Shown here one piece after another: positions 38,618 to 48,600 of a DNA stretch of 64,000 nt. This stretch comes from Gammaproteobacteria bacterium (GTDB lineage Bacteria; Pseudomonadota; Gammaproteobacteria; JAKEHO01), in the NCBI GenBank assembly GCA_027296625.1, contig JAPUIX010000107.1, forward strand, positions 1 through 64,000. The letters run 5' to 3'. Positions within the stretch are counted from its first letter, which is position 1, and the number at the start of each line of letters is the position of its first letter. A model generated the notes under the pieces. It had not been told where the DNA came from. It did no database searches and saw nothing but the letters and a program-made list of their open reading frames with translations. The translations under genes were made by a program, and so were the position numbers.

Positions 38618-39094
38618 TCATGATGTGCCGACGTTTTGTTGTAGGCGCATATGAACAATTGCTTGATCCTGGCGTCGGGATACTTCCCGGACCCTGCGAC
38701 GCTGCACGAGCAGTCCCAAAGTCGTGCGGTCTAAGAAACGATAGATCTCCTGACTCAGGTCGTCCCACAGATCATGTGTCAGACAACGTTGATCGTCCTG
38801 GCAATTTTGCGTGCCCCCGCATCGGGTGGCATCGACTGGCTCATCCACCGCATTGATGATGTGGGCTACCGAGAGCTCATCTACCGAGCGGCCAAGGCGA
38901 TAGCCCCCTCCCGGTCCCCGGGCGCTTGCCACCAATCCATGTTTTCGAAGACGCGAAAACAACTGTTCGAGATAGGACAAGGAGATGCCCTGGCGAAATG
39001 AGATGTCTGCAAGGGATATCGGCCCCTCGTCGTCATGCAGCGCCAGATCCAGCATCGCTGTGACCGCATAGCGGCCCTTGGTCGTGAGTCTCAT
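38618..39094 (-). CDS. iscR: Fe-S-sensing regulator IscR (Rrf2 family)
   Basis: IscR is a [2Fe-2S] repressor/activator that senses cellular Fe-S status. The 158-residue protein has the Rrf2 winged helix at the N-terminus ([13 protein letters not shown]) and cluster ligands Cys92, Cys98, Cys104 and His107, the same numbers as in E. coli IscR. AGGAAAAG lies a few bases before the ATG. It heads the iscA-suf operon and has a matching operator upstream at 39148-39172, so autorepression is likely. Confidence 0.95.
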   Translation of the reverse strand: MRLTTKGRYAVTAMLDLALHDDEGPISLADISFRQGISLSYLEQLFSRLRKHGLVASARGPGGGYRLGRSVDELSVAHIINAVDEPVDATRCGGTQNCQDDQRCLTHDLWDDLSQEIYRFLDRTTLGLLVQRRRVREVSRRQDQAIVHMRLQQNVGTS

Positions 39095-39147
39095 GGTCTT
39101 TTCCTGCCGGTTTGGTTGCCTCAGGGAATAGGGCCAGCCAGCATCCC

Positions 39148-39172
39148 ATATCTGAGTATTTTAGTCAACTAT
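39148..39172 (-). promoter_or_regulatory. IscR type 1 operator in the iscR promoter
   Basis: Read on the minus strand, this 25-base element starts ATAGTTGACTAAAAT and ends CTCAGATAT. It matches the published E. coli type 1 IscR consensus, recalled from the literature, at 23 of 25 positions. TTGACT inside it can serve as a -35 hexamer. It lies 54 bases before the iscR start. This is the pattern expected for an operon repressed by cluster-bound IscR. Confidence 0.8.
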
Positions 39173-39199
39173 TGCCTTGGGAAGTTCCGGCCAACACGG

Positions 39200-39221
39200 C
39201 GGCCCCTATTTTTAGGGGCCG
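39200..39221 (-). terminator. Hairpin between cysE and iscR
   Basis: CGGCCCCT at 39200-39207 pairs with AGGGGCCG at 39214-39221 around a six-base A/T loop. It is a strong 8-bp G/C stem about 95 bases past the cysE stop and just upstream of the IscR operator. No U-run follows on the minus strand, so it may be a Rho-assisted or barrier hairpin that separates cysE from the iscR transcript. Confidence 0.45.
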
Positions 39222-39313
39222 TGCTCCGTGCAGTGCAGCGGACAGGGGTGTTTGAAGACGGTTAGAACGCGCCAGAATACGGACTCTCGCCTGAGGCAGG
39301 GTACGAGGTCACC

Positions 39314-40108
39314 TCAGGGTTTCTCTTTCTTGGCACCGGGGATTCGCTCCGTTTCTACTGATTCTGGGGCGGTTTTATCGGCGCCGGCCGGCTCCAGATC
39401 GGCGACGTCGATCCCAAGGGCTTCCATCCGCGTGAGTAGGGCCTGCAGCTGTCTATCCACCAGGTGCATGTGATCCAAGATGGCATCGATGGCATTCGCC
39501 ATCGGATCAGGCATATCGCGGGTTTGCCCGTAGGCATCGAAGCCCATTTTCTTCGCCATGGCGATGCGTTCTTTGGTCTTGCCGGTTTTGCGGGTCACGA
39601 TGTGGCCCGGCACGCCCACAACGGTCGCCCCGGCGCGCACGTCCATGACGACCACGGCATTGGAGCCAATGCGGGCATTCTCACCAATGGTGACCGGTCC
39701 CAATATCTTGGCCCCTGCCCCGACCACCACACTGTTGCACAACGTGGGGTGGCGCTTGCCCTTCTGCCAGGTTGTGCCACCTAGCGTGACACCATGGTAC
39801 AAGCTGCAATCGTCGGCGATTTCCGATGTCTCGCCAATAACGACGCCCATCCCGTGGTCGATAAAGAAACGCCGCCCAATCTTCGCGCCGGGGTGGATCT
39901 CAACGCCGGTTAGCCAGCGCGCGAGGGTGGAGAGGAAGCGTGCCAGCCATTTCAAACCCAGATTGCTGAGGCCGTGGCTGACCCTGTGCAACCAGATAGC
40001 ATGCAGGCCCGGCGAGGTGGTCAGCACCTCGAACGTGGTGCGGGCTGCCGGGTCGCGCTCAAATACGCAGGCGATATCTTCTCGTAACCGCGAAAACATG
40101 GTCGTCAT
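39314..40108 (-). CDS. cysE: Serine O-acetyltransferase
   Basis: CysE acetylates serine with acetyl-CoA in the first step of cysteine synthesis. The 264-residue protein has the N-terminal helical region, the left-handed beta-helix hexapeptide repeats, [17 protein letters not shown] and G-A-G-A-K-I-L-G. The C-terminal tail beyond residue 180 is longer than needed for catalysis and carries an acidic/Pro-rich end. It lies upstream of iscR, and cysteine is the sulfur source of SufS, so the pairing is logical. Confidence 0.94.
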   Translation of the reverse strand: MTTMFSRLREDIACVFERDPAARTTFEVLTTSPGLHAIWLHRVSHGLSNLGLKWLARFLSTLARWLTGVEIHPGAKIGRRFFIDHGMGVVIGETSEIADDCSLYHGVTLGGTTWQKGKRHPTLCNSVVVGAGAKILGPVTIGENARIGSNAVVVMDVRAGATVVGVPGHIVTRKTGKTKERIAMAKKMGFDAYGQTRDMPDPMANAIDAILDHMHLVDRQLQALLTRMEALGIDVADLEPAGADKTAPESVETERIPGAKKEKP

Positions 40109-40165
40109 TATCAGGTCGAAGCCTGCTGGATCCCAACGATAAACGCCTGTTCGTCCGCGAGCAAG

Positions 40166-40191
40166 CTTGTCCTGATTGCCATAAGGACAAG
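40166..40191 (-). repeat. Inverted repeat between valS and cysE
   Basis: CTTGTCC at 40166-40172 pairs with GGACAAG at 40185-40191 around a 12-base loop, about 20 bases past the valS stop. No U-run follows. It may act as a weak valS terminator or protect the transcript end. Confidence 0.4.
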
Positions 40192-40213
40192 GTGAACCGC
40201 GTGACCGTTTGTT

Positions 40214-43117
40214 CTAGAGTGCCTCGATCCGCGCACGTTGTGCCTCGAGTTTCGTGATCGCTGCGCCTAGCTCATTGAAACGGCTGCGCTCTTTTTGGAC
40301 GATGTCAGCCGGTGCCCTCTTGAGGTAGGCGTTGTTCTTGAGCTTCTCTTCAGAGCGCGCAAGGTCTTTTTGCAACTTCGCGATCTCCCGGCTGAGCCGG
40401 TTGCGCTCGGCGTTGCGATCAATTAGATCCTTTAGCGGGATCAGAAGTGTCATCTCGCCTGCGAGCGCGGTAGCCACGTCACCAGAGCTTTCACCGTTTG
40501 ATGGCGTGATCGAATCGATCTTGGCAAGGGCATGTACATAGTGGCGGTTGCTGTCCAGCCAGGTCCGCTCCTTAGATGTTCCGTCCTTGATTAGGACCGG
40601 CAAGTGCTTGCTGGGGGGGATGTTCAGTTCAGCGCGGATTTGGCGCACACCGAGGATAAACGCCTTTATCCAGTTCATCTCAGTCAACGCATCCTGATCG
40701 AGGCGATCCAGGTCGGGGGCCGGGTAAGGCCGCAGCATGATGGTGTCGTCCTGGATGCCCACAAGGGGCGCGATACGCTGCCAAATGTCTTCGGTAATAA
40801 ACGGCATAAAGGGATGAGATAGCCTCAAAAGGTGCTCCAATACTTCCACTAGCGTATTCCATGTCCCACGCTTACTGGCATCGCTGCTCTCTTGGTCATT
40901 TAGGATCGTTTTGGATAATTCCAAGTACCAGTCGCAATATTCATCCCAGGTAAATTCATGGATTGCTTGGGCGGCGAGATCGAAGCGATAAGATTCGATT
41001 GCGTCAATGACTTGTTTGGTTGTCTGTTGTAGATGAGAGCTGATCCAGCGCTCTGCGAGCCCAAACTCGTTATCCCCGCCCATATCGATCATTTGGCCGT
41101 CACGGCTCAATAGCACATAACGTGCTGCGTTCCATAGCTTGTTACAGAAGTTGCGATAACCCTCAATGCGGCCGAGGTCAAAGCGGATATCGCGCCCCTG
41201 GGTCGCAAGGGACGCAAAGGTGAAACGCAAGGCATCCGTGCCGTAAGCGGGGATGCCATTGGGGAACTGGGCTCGGGTGATCTTCTCGATACGGGGTGCG
41301 TCAGCAGGCCGCATTAAGCTGGTGGTGCGCTTAGTAACCAGCGACTCCAGGTCGACGCCGTCGATGAGATCTAATGGGTCGAGAATGTTACCTTTTGACT
41401 TGGACATCTTCTGAGCATCCGCATCTCGGATAAGGCCGTGGATGTAGACTTCCCTGAAAGGTACTTGGCCGGTGAACTTGAGTCCCATCATCATCATTCG
41501 AGCGACCCAGAAGAAGATGATGTCGAACCCCGTGACAAGCACGCTTGTTGGGTAAAATGTCGCCAGATCCGGCGTGTCGTTTGGCCAACCGAGTGTCGAA
41601 AAGGGCCATAGCGCTGATGAAAACCACGTGTCCAGCACGTCGGGGTCGCGTCTGAGCTCTACGTCATCTGGGATTTGCCCCTTTTCTCTGACCTCCTTTT
41701 CTGAATGCCCGACATACACTTGCCCTTTTGCATCGTACCAAGCGGGTATGCGGTGTCCCCACCAGATCTGTCGGCTAATGCACCAGTCCTCAATATGACG
41801 CATCCATTCAAAGTAGGTTTTGGCCCAACTCTCCGGGACAAACCGGATGTTGCCCTTTTCGACCGCTTCAATCGCTGGTTTTGCCAGCGGGCCCACCTGG
41901 ACGAACCATTGATCCGTGAGGTAGGGCTCGATCACAGCGTGGGAGCGATCACCGCGGGGCACCATCAGACGATGTGTTTCAACGCGTTCCAATAACCCTT
42001 GCGCCTTCAGGTCCTCAATGATCTGCCTACGCGCATCGTATCGATCCATGCCGCGATACTCTTTTGGGATGAGTTCGTACGTGGCTACCGCCGATAAGCC
42101 TCCGCTGTCCGTCGACGCCCCCTCTTCAACAAATCCTGCGCGCTGGGCAAAGGAAATGTCGTCGGACGCCGCATCTTTCAGCCGTGCATCGATTTTGAAG
42201 ATGTTAACGAGCCCCTCTAGGGGTTGATTGGCCAACGCCTTCTTGTGGCGAATCCACATTTGATAGTCGTTGTGGTCGTGTGCTGGCGTGACCTTGACGC
42301 AGCCGGTCCCGAACTTCGGGTCCACATGATCATCCGCTATCACCGGGATTGTGCGCCCCGTTAGCGGCAGCGAGACTTCTTTCCCGATCATGTTTCGGTA
42401 ACGTCCGTCTTCGGGGTGTACTGCCACCGCGACATCCCCCAGCATTGTCTCGGGGCGTGTGGTGGCAACTGTCAGGTTGGCCTCCCCATCTGCCAATGGA
42501 TAATGGATGTACCAAAGAGATCCGTCTTCTTCCGTGGAAATGACCTCAAGATCTGAGACGGCCGTGTGCAACACAGGATCCCAATTCACCAGCCGTTTTC
42601 CACGGTAGATAAGGCCCTCGTCATAGAGGCGTACGAACACCTCTCGTACCGCCCTTGACAACTGGCCTTCGTCGCCGGATTGCTCTTTGTCAAGGGTGAA
42701 TCGTTCCCGCGACCAATCCATGGAGGATCCCATGCGCCGTAACTGCTGGGTGATATTGCCACCAGCCGCCTCTTTCCACTGCCAAACGGCTTCGATGAAA
42801 TCCTCCCGGCCAAGGCTGTGACGGGTTTCACCTTTTTCCGCCAGCTGCCGTTCCACCACCATTTGCGTCGCAATTCCGGCATGATCTGTCCCGGACTGCC
42901 ACAAGGTCTTGTCGCCTTTCATGCGGTGGTAGCGGATGAGTACGTCCATTAGCGTGTCCTGAAACGCGTGACCCATGTGCAGGCTGCCGGTAACGTTAGG
43001 TGGCGGTAGCATGATGCAGTAAGCGGGGCCATCGCCGCGCGGTGCGAAGTAGCCGCGTTGCTCCCACTCGACATACCAGCGCTGTTCAATGGCATGCGGG
43101 TTATAGGTCTTTTCCAT
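40214..43117 (-). CDS. valS: Valyl-tRNA synthetase
   Basis: ValS charges tRNA-Val. The 967-residue class I enzyme has the HIGH-type motif H-M-G-H at 47-50 (in T-G-S-L-H-M-G-H), K-M-S-K-S near residue 568, the editing domain with [10 protein letters not shown], and the C-terminal coiled coil (Glu/Lys/Arg-rich, last 70 residues). The pepA-holC-(small gene)-valS order is common in gammaproteobacteria; here about 150 bases separate valS from the small gene. Confidence 0.97.
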   Translation of the reverse strand: MEKTYNPHAIEQRWYVEWEQRGYFAPRGDGPAYCIMLPPPNVTGSLHMGHAFQDTLMDVLIRYHRMKGDKTLWQSGTDHAGIATQMVVERQLAEKGETRHSLGREDFIEAVWQWKEAAGGNITQQLRRMGSSMDWSRERFTLDKEQSGDEGQLSRAVREVFVRLYDEGLIYRGKRLVNWDPVLHTAVSDLEVISTEEDGSLWYIHYPLADGEANLTVATTRPETMLGDVAVAVHPEDGRYRNMIGKEVSLPLTGRTIPVIADDHVDPKFGTGCVKVTPAHDHNDYQMWIRHKKALANQPLEGLVNIFKIDARLKDAASDDISFAQRAGFVEEGASTDSGGLSAVATYELIPKEYRGMDRYDARRQIIEDLKAQGLLERVETHRLMVPRGDRSHAVIEPYLTDQWFVQVGPLAKPAIEAVEKGNIRFVPESWAKTYFEWMRHIEDWCISRQIWWGHRIPAWYDAKGQVYVGHSEKEVREKGQIPDDVELRRDPDVLDTWFSSALWPFSTLGWPNDTPDLATFYPTSVLVTGFDIIFFWVARMMMMGLKFTGQVPFREVYIHGLIRDADAQKMSKSKGNILDPLDLIDGVDLESLVTKRTTSLMRPADAPRIEKITRAQFPNGIPAYGTDALRFTFASLATQGRDIRFDLGRIEGYRNFCNKLWNAARYVLLSRDGQMIDMGGDNEFGLAERWISSHLQQTTKQVIDAIESYRFDLAAQAIHEFTWDEYCDWYLELSKTILNDQESSDASKRGTWNTLVEVLEHLLRLSHPFMPFITEDIWQRIAPLVGIQDDTIMLRPYPAPDLDRLDQDALTEMNWIKAFILGVRQIRAELNIPPSKHLPVLIKDGTSKERTWLDSNRHYVHALAKIDSITPSNGESSGDVATALAGEMTLLIPLKDLIDRNAERNRLSREIAKLQKDLARSEEKLKNNAYLKRAPADIVQKERSRFNELGAAITKLEAQRARIEAL

Positions 43118-43264
43118 TATGCGTTTTAGCGGTTGGCTTGCGAAAAATCGGGGCCGCGCGGTATCCGAGAATCGCTCAAGTCGATCATGTCAACGCGTAT
43201 TCTGGCTTTGATGGCACAGGCTTGCAAAAGACCGCGGCTTTGCAACCGGGCAACTCAGAAACTT

Positions 43265-43828
43265 TCAGGAGCTTTGGAAGTCGTCTTTACCCACCCTTTT
43301 GGCCGTGGGGGTTTCCGTGTCCTGGGCAGATGGCGATGGCCCATGGGATTGTTTAGGGGGTTCTCTGCGACGGCCAGCGAGGACCTCGGCAAGCCGTGTT
43401 TCCAGATGCGCCTTAATCTCGCCCATCATGGTTGCTTTGGCATCGGCCATCAACTCGCCAAGCCTCATTTCAAGGATATCCTCGACTTCCTTGATGAGGC
43501 TTTGGTATGGGGTGGCTTGGTCTCGATCCAGCATATGGTGAGCGTGCGACCCTGAGATACTGTTGTCACCGAATGCTGCCTTGGAATCTTCTCCAAATTC
43601 TCCCGGTGCGATGAGATCGTCGAGCAATGGAATCTCAGGAACGTCTGGCGCATCCATCACCCCATTCGCATCATCATCGGCCAGCATCTCGCCCTTCCTT
43701 GGGGGCACACTTGCGTGGGGGCCTCCGTGCAGCAGATCTTCAAGTTCATTAACCAAGCCATCGAGGGCGCGCTCGGTGGCATTATCGTGGTGGGGGTTGT
43801 GATTGTCCGATGAGCCTGGATTACTCAT
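43265..43828 (-). CDS. Acidic protein of unknown function between holC and valS
   Basis: No catalytic motif is seen in the 187 residues. The N-terminal half is acidic and His/Asp-rich (S-D-N-H-N-P-H-H-D-N) with E-L-E-D-L-L-H-G-G; a central helix has I-K-E-V-E-D-I-L-E-M-R-L and the following stretch repeats amphipathic E-I-K-A-H-L-E-T-R-L. Such small genes next to holC occur in other gammaproteobacteria, often left as hypothetical. The ATG at 43828 overlaps the holC stop by eight bases, which favours it over an upstream start at 43960 that would lie inside holC. Confidence 0.7.
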   Translation of the reverse strand: MSNPGSSDNHNPHHDNATERALDGLVNELEDLLHGGPHASVPPRKGEMLADDDANGVMDAPDVPEIPLLDDLIAPGEFGEDSKAAFGDNSISGSHAHHMLDRDQATPYQSLIKEVEDILEMRLGELMADAKATMMGEIKAHLETRLAEVLAGRRREPPKQSHGPSPSAQDTETPTAKRVGKDDFQSS

Positions 43829-44261
43829 GGCCTGAGTCGATGGTGTGGTTATGCAATGTATGTCCTTGCTCCCGGTAAAAGCGGTAGCGGTCTCGGGCGC
43901 GTTCGCGGGCCGCGCCGTGTTCATCCACCAGCTCGATGATCCTTGAGAATCGACTGACAAATGCCGGCACAGGATGCGACAGGTTGATCATTAAATCGGG
44001 TGCTTCCGGGGCATGCTCCCCGCAGCCTACTAGAATGGGCACGTCTTGCTCCTCATGACCCCGGACCAATTCATGCGGAAGAAAGGCGATATCCTTAAAT
44101 GTCCATAGTAACTGGTCCATCGCCTCGGCTTCTGCAAGCGAACTGGCGTGTATGTAAACACGGTGCCCTTCGTGCCACGCTTTTTCTGCCAATGTGCAGG
44201 CGTAGCGATTTCTGTCTTCAGCGGTGGTATGAGCGAGCACGTAGAAATCCACACGGGCCAT
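43821..44261 (-). CDS. holC: DNA polymerase III chi subunit
   Basis: HolC connects the clamp loader to single-strand binding protein. The 146-residue protein has the family opening V-D-F-Y-V-L, the internal C-T-L-A-E-K-A-W, L-L-W-T-F-K-D-I-A-F-L-P-H and the D-L-M-I-N-L-S segment. It lies 30 bases after pepA, the usual neighbour in E. coli (pepA-holC-valS), which supports the call for this weakly conserved subunit. Confidence 0.92.
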   Translation of the reverse strand: MARVDFYVLAHTTAEDRNRYACTLAEKAWHEGHRVYIHASSLAEAEAMDQLLWTFKDIAFLPHELVRGHEEQDVPILVGCGEHAPEAPDLMINLSHPVPAFVSRFSRIIELVDEHGAARERARDRYRFYREQGHTLHNHTIDSGHE

Positions 44262-44292
44262 GGCTAATTATGGCATGGACCCTAACATAATT

Positions 44293-45783
44293 TCAGTTGC
44301 AACGGTCAAGGAGGTACTGCGCAAGGAGGGGGACTGGTCTGCCAGTTGCTCCTTTTTCTTTTCCACCAGTCCAGGCAGTCCCAGCAATATCCAGGTGGCT
44401 CCAATGAAACTGTTTGGTAAATCGTGACAAGAAACTAGCAGCGGTAATCGTGCCCGCTTCCCGTCCACCGACGTTGGCTATGTCGGCAAAGGGACTATCG
44501 AGTTGTTGATGATAATCCTCCCATAGCGGTAGTTGCCAGGCTCGGTCATTACTTGTTTTTCCGGCATTTAGTAGGTCATTGGCGAGCGGGCTATGATTAC
44601 TTAAAAGGCCAGTTGCGTATTTACCTAGCGCGATAACGCAAGCACCTGTTAGCGTGGCGATGTCGATAACTACGTCTGGATTAAAACGCTCACAGTAGGT
44701 CAGTGCATCACAGAGAATTAAACGTCCTTCTGCGTCAGTGTTCAGGATTTCAATCGTCTGACCGGACAGGCTGGTGACGATATCGCCGGGTTTTGTGGCA
44801 TTGCCGTTTGGCATGTTTTCTGTCGCCGGAATGACGCCGACGACGTTGATTGGCAGGTTAAGTTCTGCTGTAGTAGCGAGTGTTCCAAGCACGCTCGCTG
44901 CGCCACACATATCGAACTTCATCTCGTCCATTTGTGCCGCGGGTTTGATCGAAATCCCTCCAGAATCGAAAGTGACGCCCTTCCCGACGAGGACAACTGG
45001 CTTTGTATCTTTCGATGTACCGCGGTATTCCAGTGTGATGAGTTTGGCAGGCTCGTGACTACCGCGAGATACTGCGAGCAATGCCCCCATGCCAAGCTGC
45101 TCCATTTCCGCCTCATCCAATACCTTAATCTTGATTGACTTGTGAACTTTTTGTAGTTCTTTAGCCTGCTTGGCCAAGAATGTTGGGGTACAGATATTGC
45201 CCGGTAAGTTGGCGAGGTCTTTCGTGAGTTTAACGCCGTTCGCAATAGCCTGTCCTTCGGCAACCGCCTTATCGCCTATGGGAAGGGCACGCCGAGTCGG
45301 AACGCTCAGAATAATCTTTCGCAAAGGTCGTCGAGTGGAATTCTTCTTGCTTTTTAGTTCGTCAAACCGATATAGGGCATTTCGAGACACTTCAACCGAT
45401 TGTCTTACCTTCCAGTAGATATCGTGGCCTTTTATGTTAAGCTCCGTTAGATAACTGACTGCTTCCATGGAACCCGTTTCATTCAGCTGAGCGGCCGTTT
45501 TGGATGTTATGTCGCGAAACTGGTTATTGCCGAGATCGCGCTCATGCCCACAACCTACCAGCAAAACCCTATCAGCAAGCGTCCCCGGCACGTTATGCAA
45601 CAGGAGAGTCTGCCCAAGTCTACCTTCGATATCGCCTCGCCTTATAAGGTTTGATAAGAAGCCCTTGCTGGCAGTGTCAATTGCTTTCGCGGCTTGCGAT
45701 AGGCGTCTGGGTTCAAACACACCCGCAACAACACATGCGGTGCGCTGCTTTTCTGGACTTCCACTTTTGACGGTGAATTCCAT
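44293..45783 (-). CDS. pepA: Leucyl aminopeptidase (M17), PepA
   Basis: PepA is a hexameric two-metal aminopeptidase that also binds DNA in E. coli. The 496-residue protein has [11 protein letters not shown] (metal ligands), K-F-D-M-C-G-A and the M17 signature N-T-D-A-E-G-R-L near residue 348. All metal ligands appear present. It is divergent from lptF across a 170-base gap, as in E. coli. Confidence 0.96.
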   Translation of the reverse strand: MEFTVKSGSPEKQRTACVVAGVFEPRRLSQAAKAIDTASKGFLSNLIRRGDIEGRLGQTLLLHNVPGTLADRVLLVGCGHERDLGNNQFRDITSKTAAQLNETGSMEAVSYLTELNIKGHDIYWKVRQSVEVSRNALYRFDELKSKKNSTRRPLRKIILSVPTRRALPIGDKAVAEGQAIANGVKLTKDLANLPGNICTPTFLAKQAKELQKVHKSIKIKVLDEAEMEQLGMGALLAVSRGSHEPAKLITLEYRGTSKDTKPVVLVGKGVTFDSGGISIKPAAQMDEMKFDMCGAASVLGTLATTAELNLPINVVGVIPATENMPNGNATKPGDIVTSLSGQTIEILNTDAEGRLILCDALTYCERFNPDVVIDIATLTGACVIALGKYATGLLSNHSPLANDLLNAGKTSNDRAWQLPLWEDYHQQLDSPFADIANVGGREAGTITAASFLSRFTKQFHWSHLDIAGTAWTGGKEKGATGRPVPLLAQYLLDRCN

Positions 45784-45955
45784 AGTAGCTTCAGCAGTCT
45801 AATTGGAGACAATCGTTGTATAAATCAGCAACATCTAACCGGTGGCAATGAATTTTGCCCGATTTGGGTACTTCTGTCATTTTTCTGTCAAGTGTATTCA
45901 TTTACAGCGTAGGACGCAAAGCACGTCCTTGAGAGCGAGCAAGGGGTAGATCCAG

Positions 45956-47062
45956 TTGCTTATTCGAAGTTATATCTATCGCGAGATTTTCCGGTGGATG
46001 TTTACGATTACTATGCTGCTCGTCGTCATGTACGGCGGCATCCTATTCGCTAAGTATCTGGCAGACGTTGCGATGGGCGCGCTAGCAACTGCTCTCATTT
46101 ATAAGATGCTCGCCTTTAAATTGATAGAAAAGCTTACCGTGCTGCTTCCCGTGTCGCTGTATGTTGCAGTCCTGATCGCCTTATCGTGTATGCGGCGCGA
46201 TAGTGAGCTAATGGCGATTTTCGCCTCTGGACTCGGTCCGTCCTTTATTCTCGGGGCGGTGCTCCGCTTCGCCTTGGCATTTGCACTGGTTGTCGGGTTG
46301 ATTTCATTCTACGCGGGCCCATGGGCAAGGTCGGAGTCCCTGCAACTTCGCGCACAGGCAATAAAGGAGTCTGATATCACGGGGATAGCCGCGGGGCGCT
46401 TCAAGGAATTTAGCAAGGGCAATGGCGTCGTTTATGTGGATCAGGTGTCCTCGGATGGCCGAGTCATGAGGGATGTGTTTTTGCAGGTACGTGAACGCGA
46501 CAAGCTAGGGATTCTCACGGCTAAACAAGCGCAGCTGGAGACGGACGAGAGCAGCGGGGGTCGCTTTGTGGTATTTGAAGAGGGGCGCCACTACGAAAGG
46601 ACGCCAGGACAACTCGATTATAAGGTGACTGATTATAAACGCTATGCAATGCTCATTGAGAGTGCAAGCGATGTAAGTACGGCTGTCAGCACTCGTGCGA
46701 TACCAACGAGCGTGCTTTGGCACTATGATCAAGCCAAATATGCCGCTGAACTGCAATCGCGTGCCGCAAAAGTACTGGCCTGTATTTTATTGCCCCTGCT
46801 GGCTGCGTTGCTATCTCGTATGACACTCGGTCGTCGCCAGCACGCCGTTTTCATAATTGCAATCCTAATCTATGTTCTTTATATCAATCTGCTGGAGATA
46901 TCCATTCATATGCTAAAGCGAGGGGAGCTGCCTACCTATATTGGTCTCTGGTGGGCACACGGGGCATTAGTTATCGTGATTGCGATCCTATACTACTTTC
47001 CTGTATTAAGGCGCTGGTGGAAAGGCGTTGGCGCGCGGCGGGTTTTCGCCTCAAAAGCATGA
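45956..47062 (+). CDS. lptF: LPS export ABC transporter permease LptF
   Basis: LptF and LptG form the inner membrane permease that extracts lipopolysaccharide for the LptB2FG exporter. The 368-residue protein has three N-terminal and three C-terminal membrane segments around a periplasmic beta-jellyroll domain (about 130-265). The start codon appears to be TTG at 45956, with AAGGGG 10-15 bases upstream; the first in-frame ATG lies inside the first membrane helix. Its stop overlaps the lptG start. Confidence 0.94.
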   Translation: MLIRSYIYREIFRWMFTITMLLVVMYGGILFAKYLADVAMGALATALIYKMLAFKLIEKLTVLLPVSLYVAVLIALSCMRRDSELMAIFASGLGPSFILGAVLRFALAFALVVGLISFYAGPWARSESLQLRAQAIKESDITGIAAGRFKEFSKGNGVVYVDQVSSDGRVMRDVFLQVRERDKLGILTAKQAQLETDESSGGRFVVFEEGRHYERTPGQLDYKVTDYKRYAMLIESASDVSTAVSTRAIPTSVLWHYDQAKYAAELQSRAAKVLACILLPLLAALLSRMTLGRRQHAVFIIAILIYVLYINLLEISIHMLKRGELPTYIGLWWAHGALVIVIAILYYFPVLRRWWKGVGARRVFASKA

Positions 47063-48120
47063 AGATCCTGGATCGCTATATTGGCCTGGCCGTGGTCCAG
47101 TCCACGCTTGTCATTCTAGCAGGGTTGCTTGCGTTATCTGCCTTCTTTCTATTGATCGATGAATTGAGACGAGCGGGCCAGGCAAACTACAGTGTTTTGC
47201 AGGCCGTTGAATTTACCCTCTTGAGTGTGCCCCAACATACCTATGAGCTGTTTCCGATTGCAGCCGTCGTTGGGAGTATGGTTGCGCTCAGCATTCTCGC
47301 AAGGAATGGCGAGCTTACTATAGTCCGAGGGGCCGGCGTGTCAGTTGCAGGTGTTCTTGTGTCGGTGATGAAGGCTGGATTGGTGTTGGCTGCACTGGTG
47401 ATTGTTTTGGGCGAGTTCATCGCACCACCTGCTGCACAATATGCGCGTCATCTTCGTTCAGTGGCGTTGACCGAACAAATCTCATTGAAAGGAAAGCACG
47501 GCTATTGGACGCGCGATGGCCAAAGTTTTATTAATGTTAAGACAATCTTGCCAGGAGATAGGCTCAGGGGGATCTATATATATGAATTTGATGATGCGAA
47601 CCGACTACGGGCAACCACAATTGCCAAGAGTGCGTACTACTCGGATGGACAATGGTTTCTCGAGGATTTGGAACAGACGTCCATTGGTGACGATGGCGTC
47701 AGCAAAAATAAAATAGATCGTGCTAAGTGGGAATCAGTGCTTACCCCCGATATGATCAATATGGTTATTCTTAAACCTAAACACCTTTCGGGGTGGGAAC
47801 TGTTTGACTACATCCGCTACCTAAAAACAAACGCACAAGAGAGCGTTCGTTACGAGCAAGCGCTGTGGGGCAAAATAACGCATCCTATTGGCATTGGCGC
47901 GATGGTCCTGATTGCGGTTCCCATTGTGCTCGCCTCCTTGCAGGGGTTTGGGATGGCCCAGCGCGTATTTATCGCATCTCTAATCGGCATCGCCTTTTAC
48001 ATTGCCAATCAGTTGAGCGCACACCTCGGGGTTATATACAACGTTAACCTCGGGATCAGTGTGGCTATCCCGACGTTGATCATTATTGCTGTCACTTTAG
48101 TGCTGATGCGACGGGCGTAG
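47059..48120 (+). CDS. lptG: LPS export ABC transporter permease LptG
   Basis: This is the partner permease of LptF. The 353-residue protein begins M-K-I-L-D-R-Y-I-G and has the same six-helix layout with a periplasmic domain between. ATG 47059 overlaps the lptF stop by four bases, which fixes the start; an upstream frame to 46951 lies wholly inside lptF. The gene pair divergent from pepA is a conserved gammaproteobacterial arrangement. Confidence 0.95.
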   Translation: MKILDRYIGLAVVQSTLVILAGLLALSAFFLLIDELRRAGQANYSVLQAVEFTLLSVPQHTYELFPIAAVVGSMVALSILARNGELTIVRGAGVSVAGVLVSVMKAGLVLAALVIVLGEFIAPPAAQYARHLRSVALTEQISLKGKHGYWTRDGQSFINVKTILPGDRLRGIYIYEFDDANRLRATTIAKSAYYSDGQWFLEDLEQTSIGDDGVSKNKIDRAKWESVLTPDMINMVILKPKHLSGWELFDYIRYLKTNAQESVRYEQALWGKITHPIGIGAMVLIAVPIVLASLQGFGMAQRVFIASLIGIAFYIANQLSAHLGVIYNVNLGISVAIPTLIIIAVTLVLMRRA

Positions 48121-48147
48121 GTCATTTTTTTTTCAAAGATAAAATAT

Positions 48148-48600
48148 TCACTTATGACGACCAGCGTCAGTTGGCTCAGCACTGACCAGGACCGTGCCAG
48201 AAAGGCGATCGTGCCAGGCGAGCTTGTCGCGATCCCACACAGACCAGAGAAATCCTAAGCCGAGAAGCAGACAGGACCCGATTGCGCAGAGGAAGCGTAA
48301 TGCTGCGCGCCGCCAGGATACTTTCTGACCGTCTTCCTGCTTAATGCGAATTCGCCACGTACGCATACCGAGTGTCTGTCCGTCCCGGGTCCAATGCCAT
48401 CCGTAGTACAGGAAGCTAATGAGCAGCAGATACGCTGCATAGAACGCACTTCCGGGAGGAATTGCTTCACCATCGGTAAAGCGCAGTAAGGGGAGCGTTG
48501 CGACAAATAAAACGGAGAATAACAGCAAGGCGTCGTAAGAAATCGCCGCTAGGCGCCGCGCCAGCCCGACATACTGGTTAGATGATGTATTCGATTGCAT
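48148..48600 (-). CDS. RDD-family membrane protein
   Basis: The product is a small RDD protein with about four hydrophobic segments. It begins near A-R-R-L-A-A-I-S-Y-D (the R-x-x-A-x-x-x-D pattern of the family), then a second helix pair, and a conserved W-R-I-R-I-K-Q-E-D-G. Function is unknown; some RDD proteins act in sodium/proton exchange. The start is uncertain: 48600 gives 151 residues, 48654 and 48792 are alternatives, and none has a good ribosome binding site. It converges with lptG. Confidence 0.72.
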   Translation of the reverse strand: MQSNTSSNQYVGLARRLAAISYDALLLFSVLFVATLPLLRFTDGEAIPPGSAFYAAYLLLISFLYYGWHWTRDGQTLGMRTWRIRIKQEDGQKVSWRRAALRFLCAIGSCLLLGLGFLWSVWDRDKLAWHDRLSGTVLVSAEPTDAGRHK

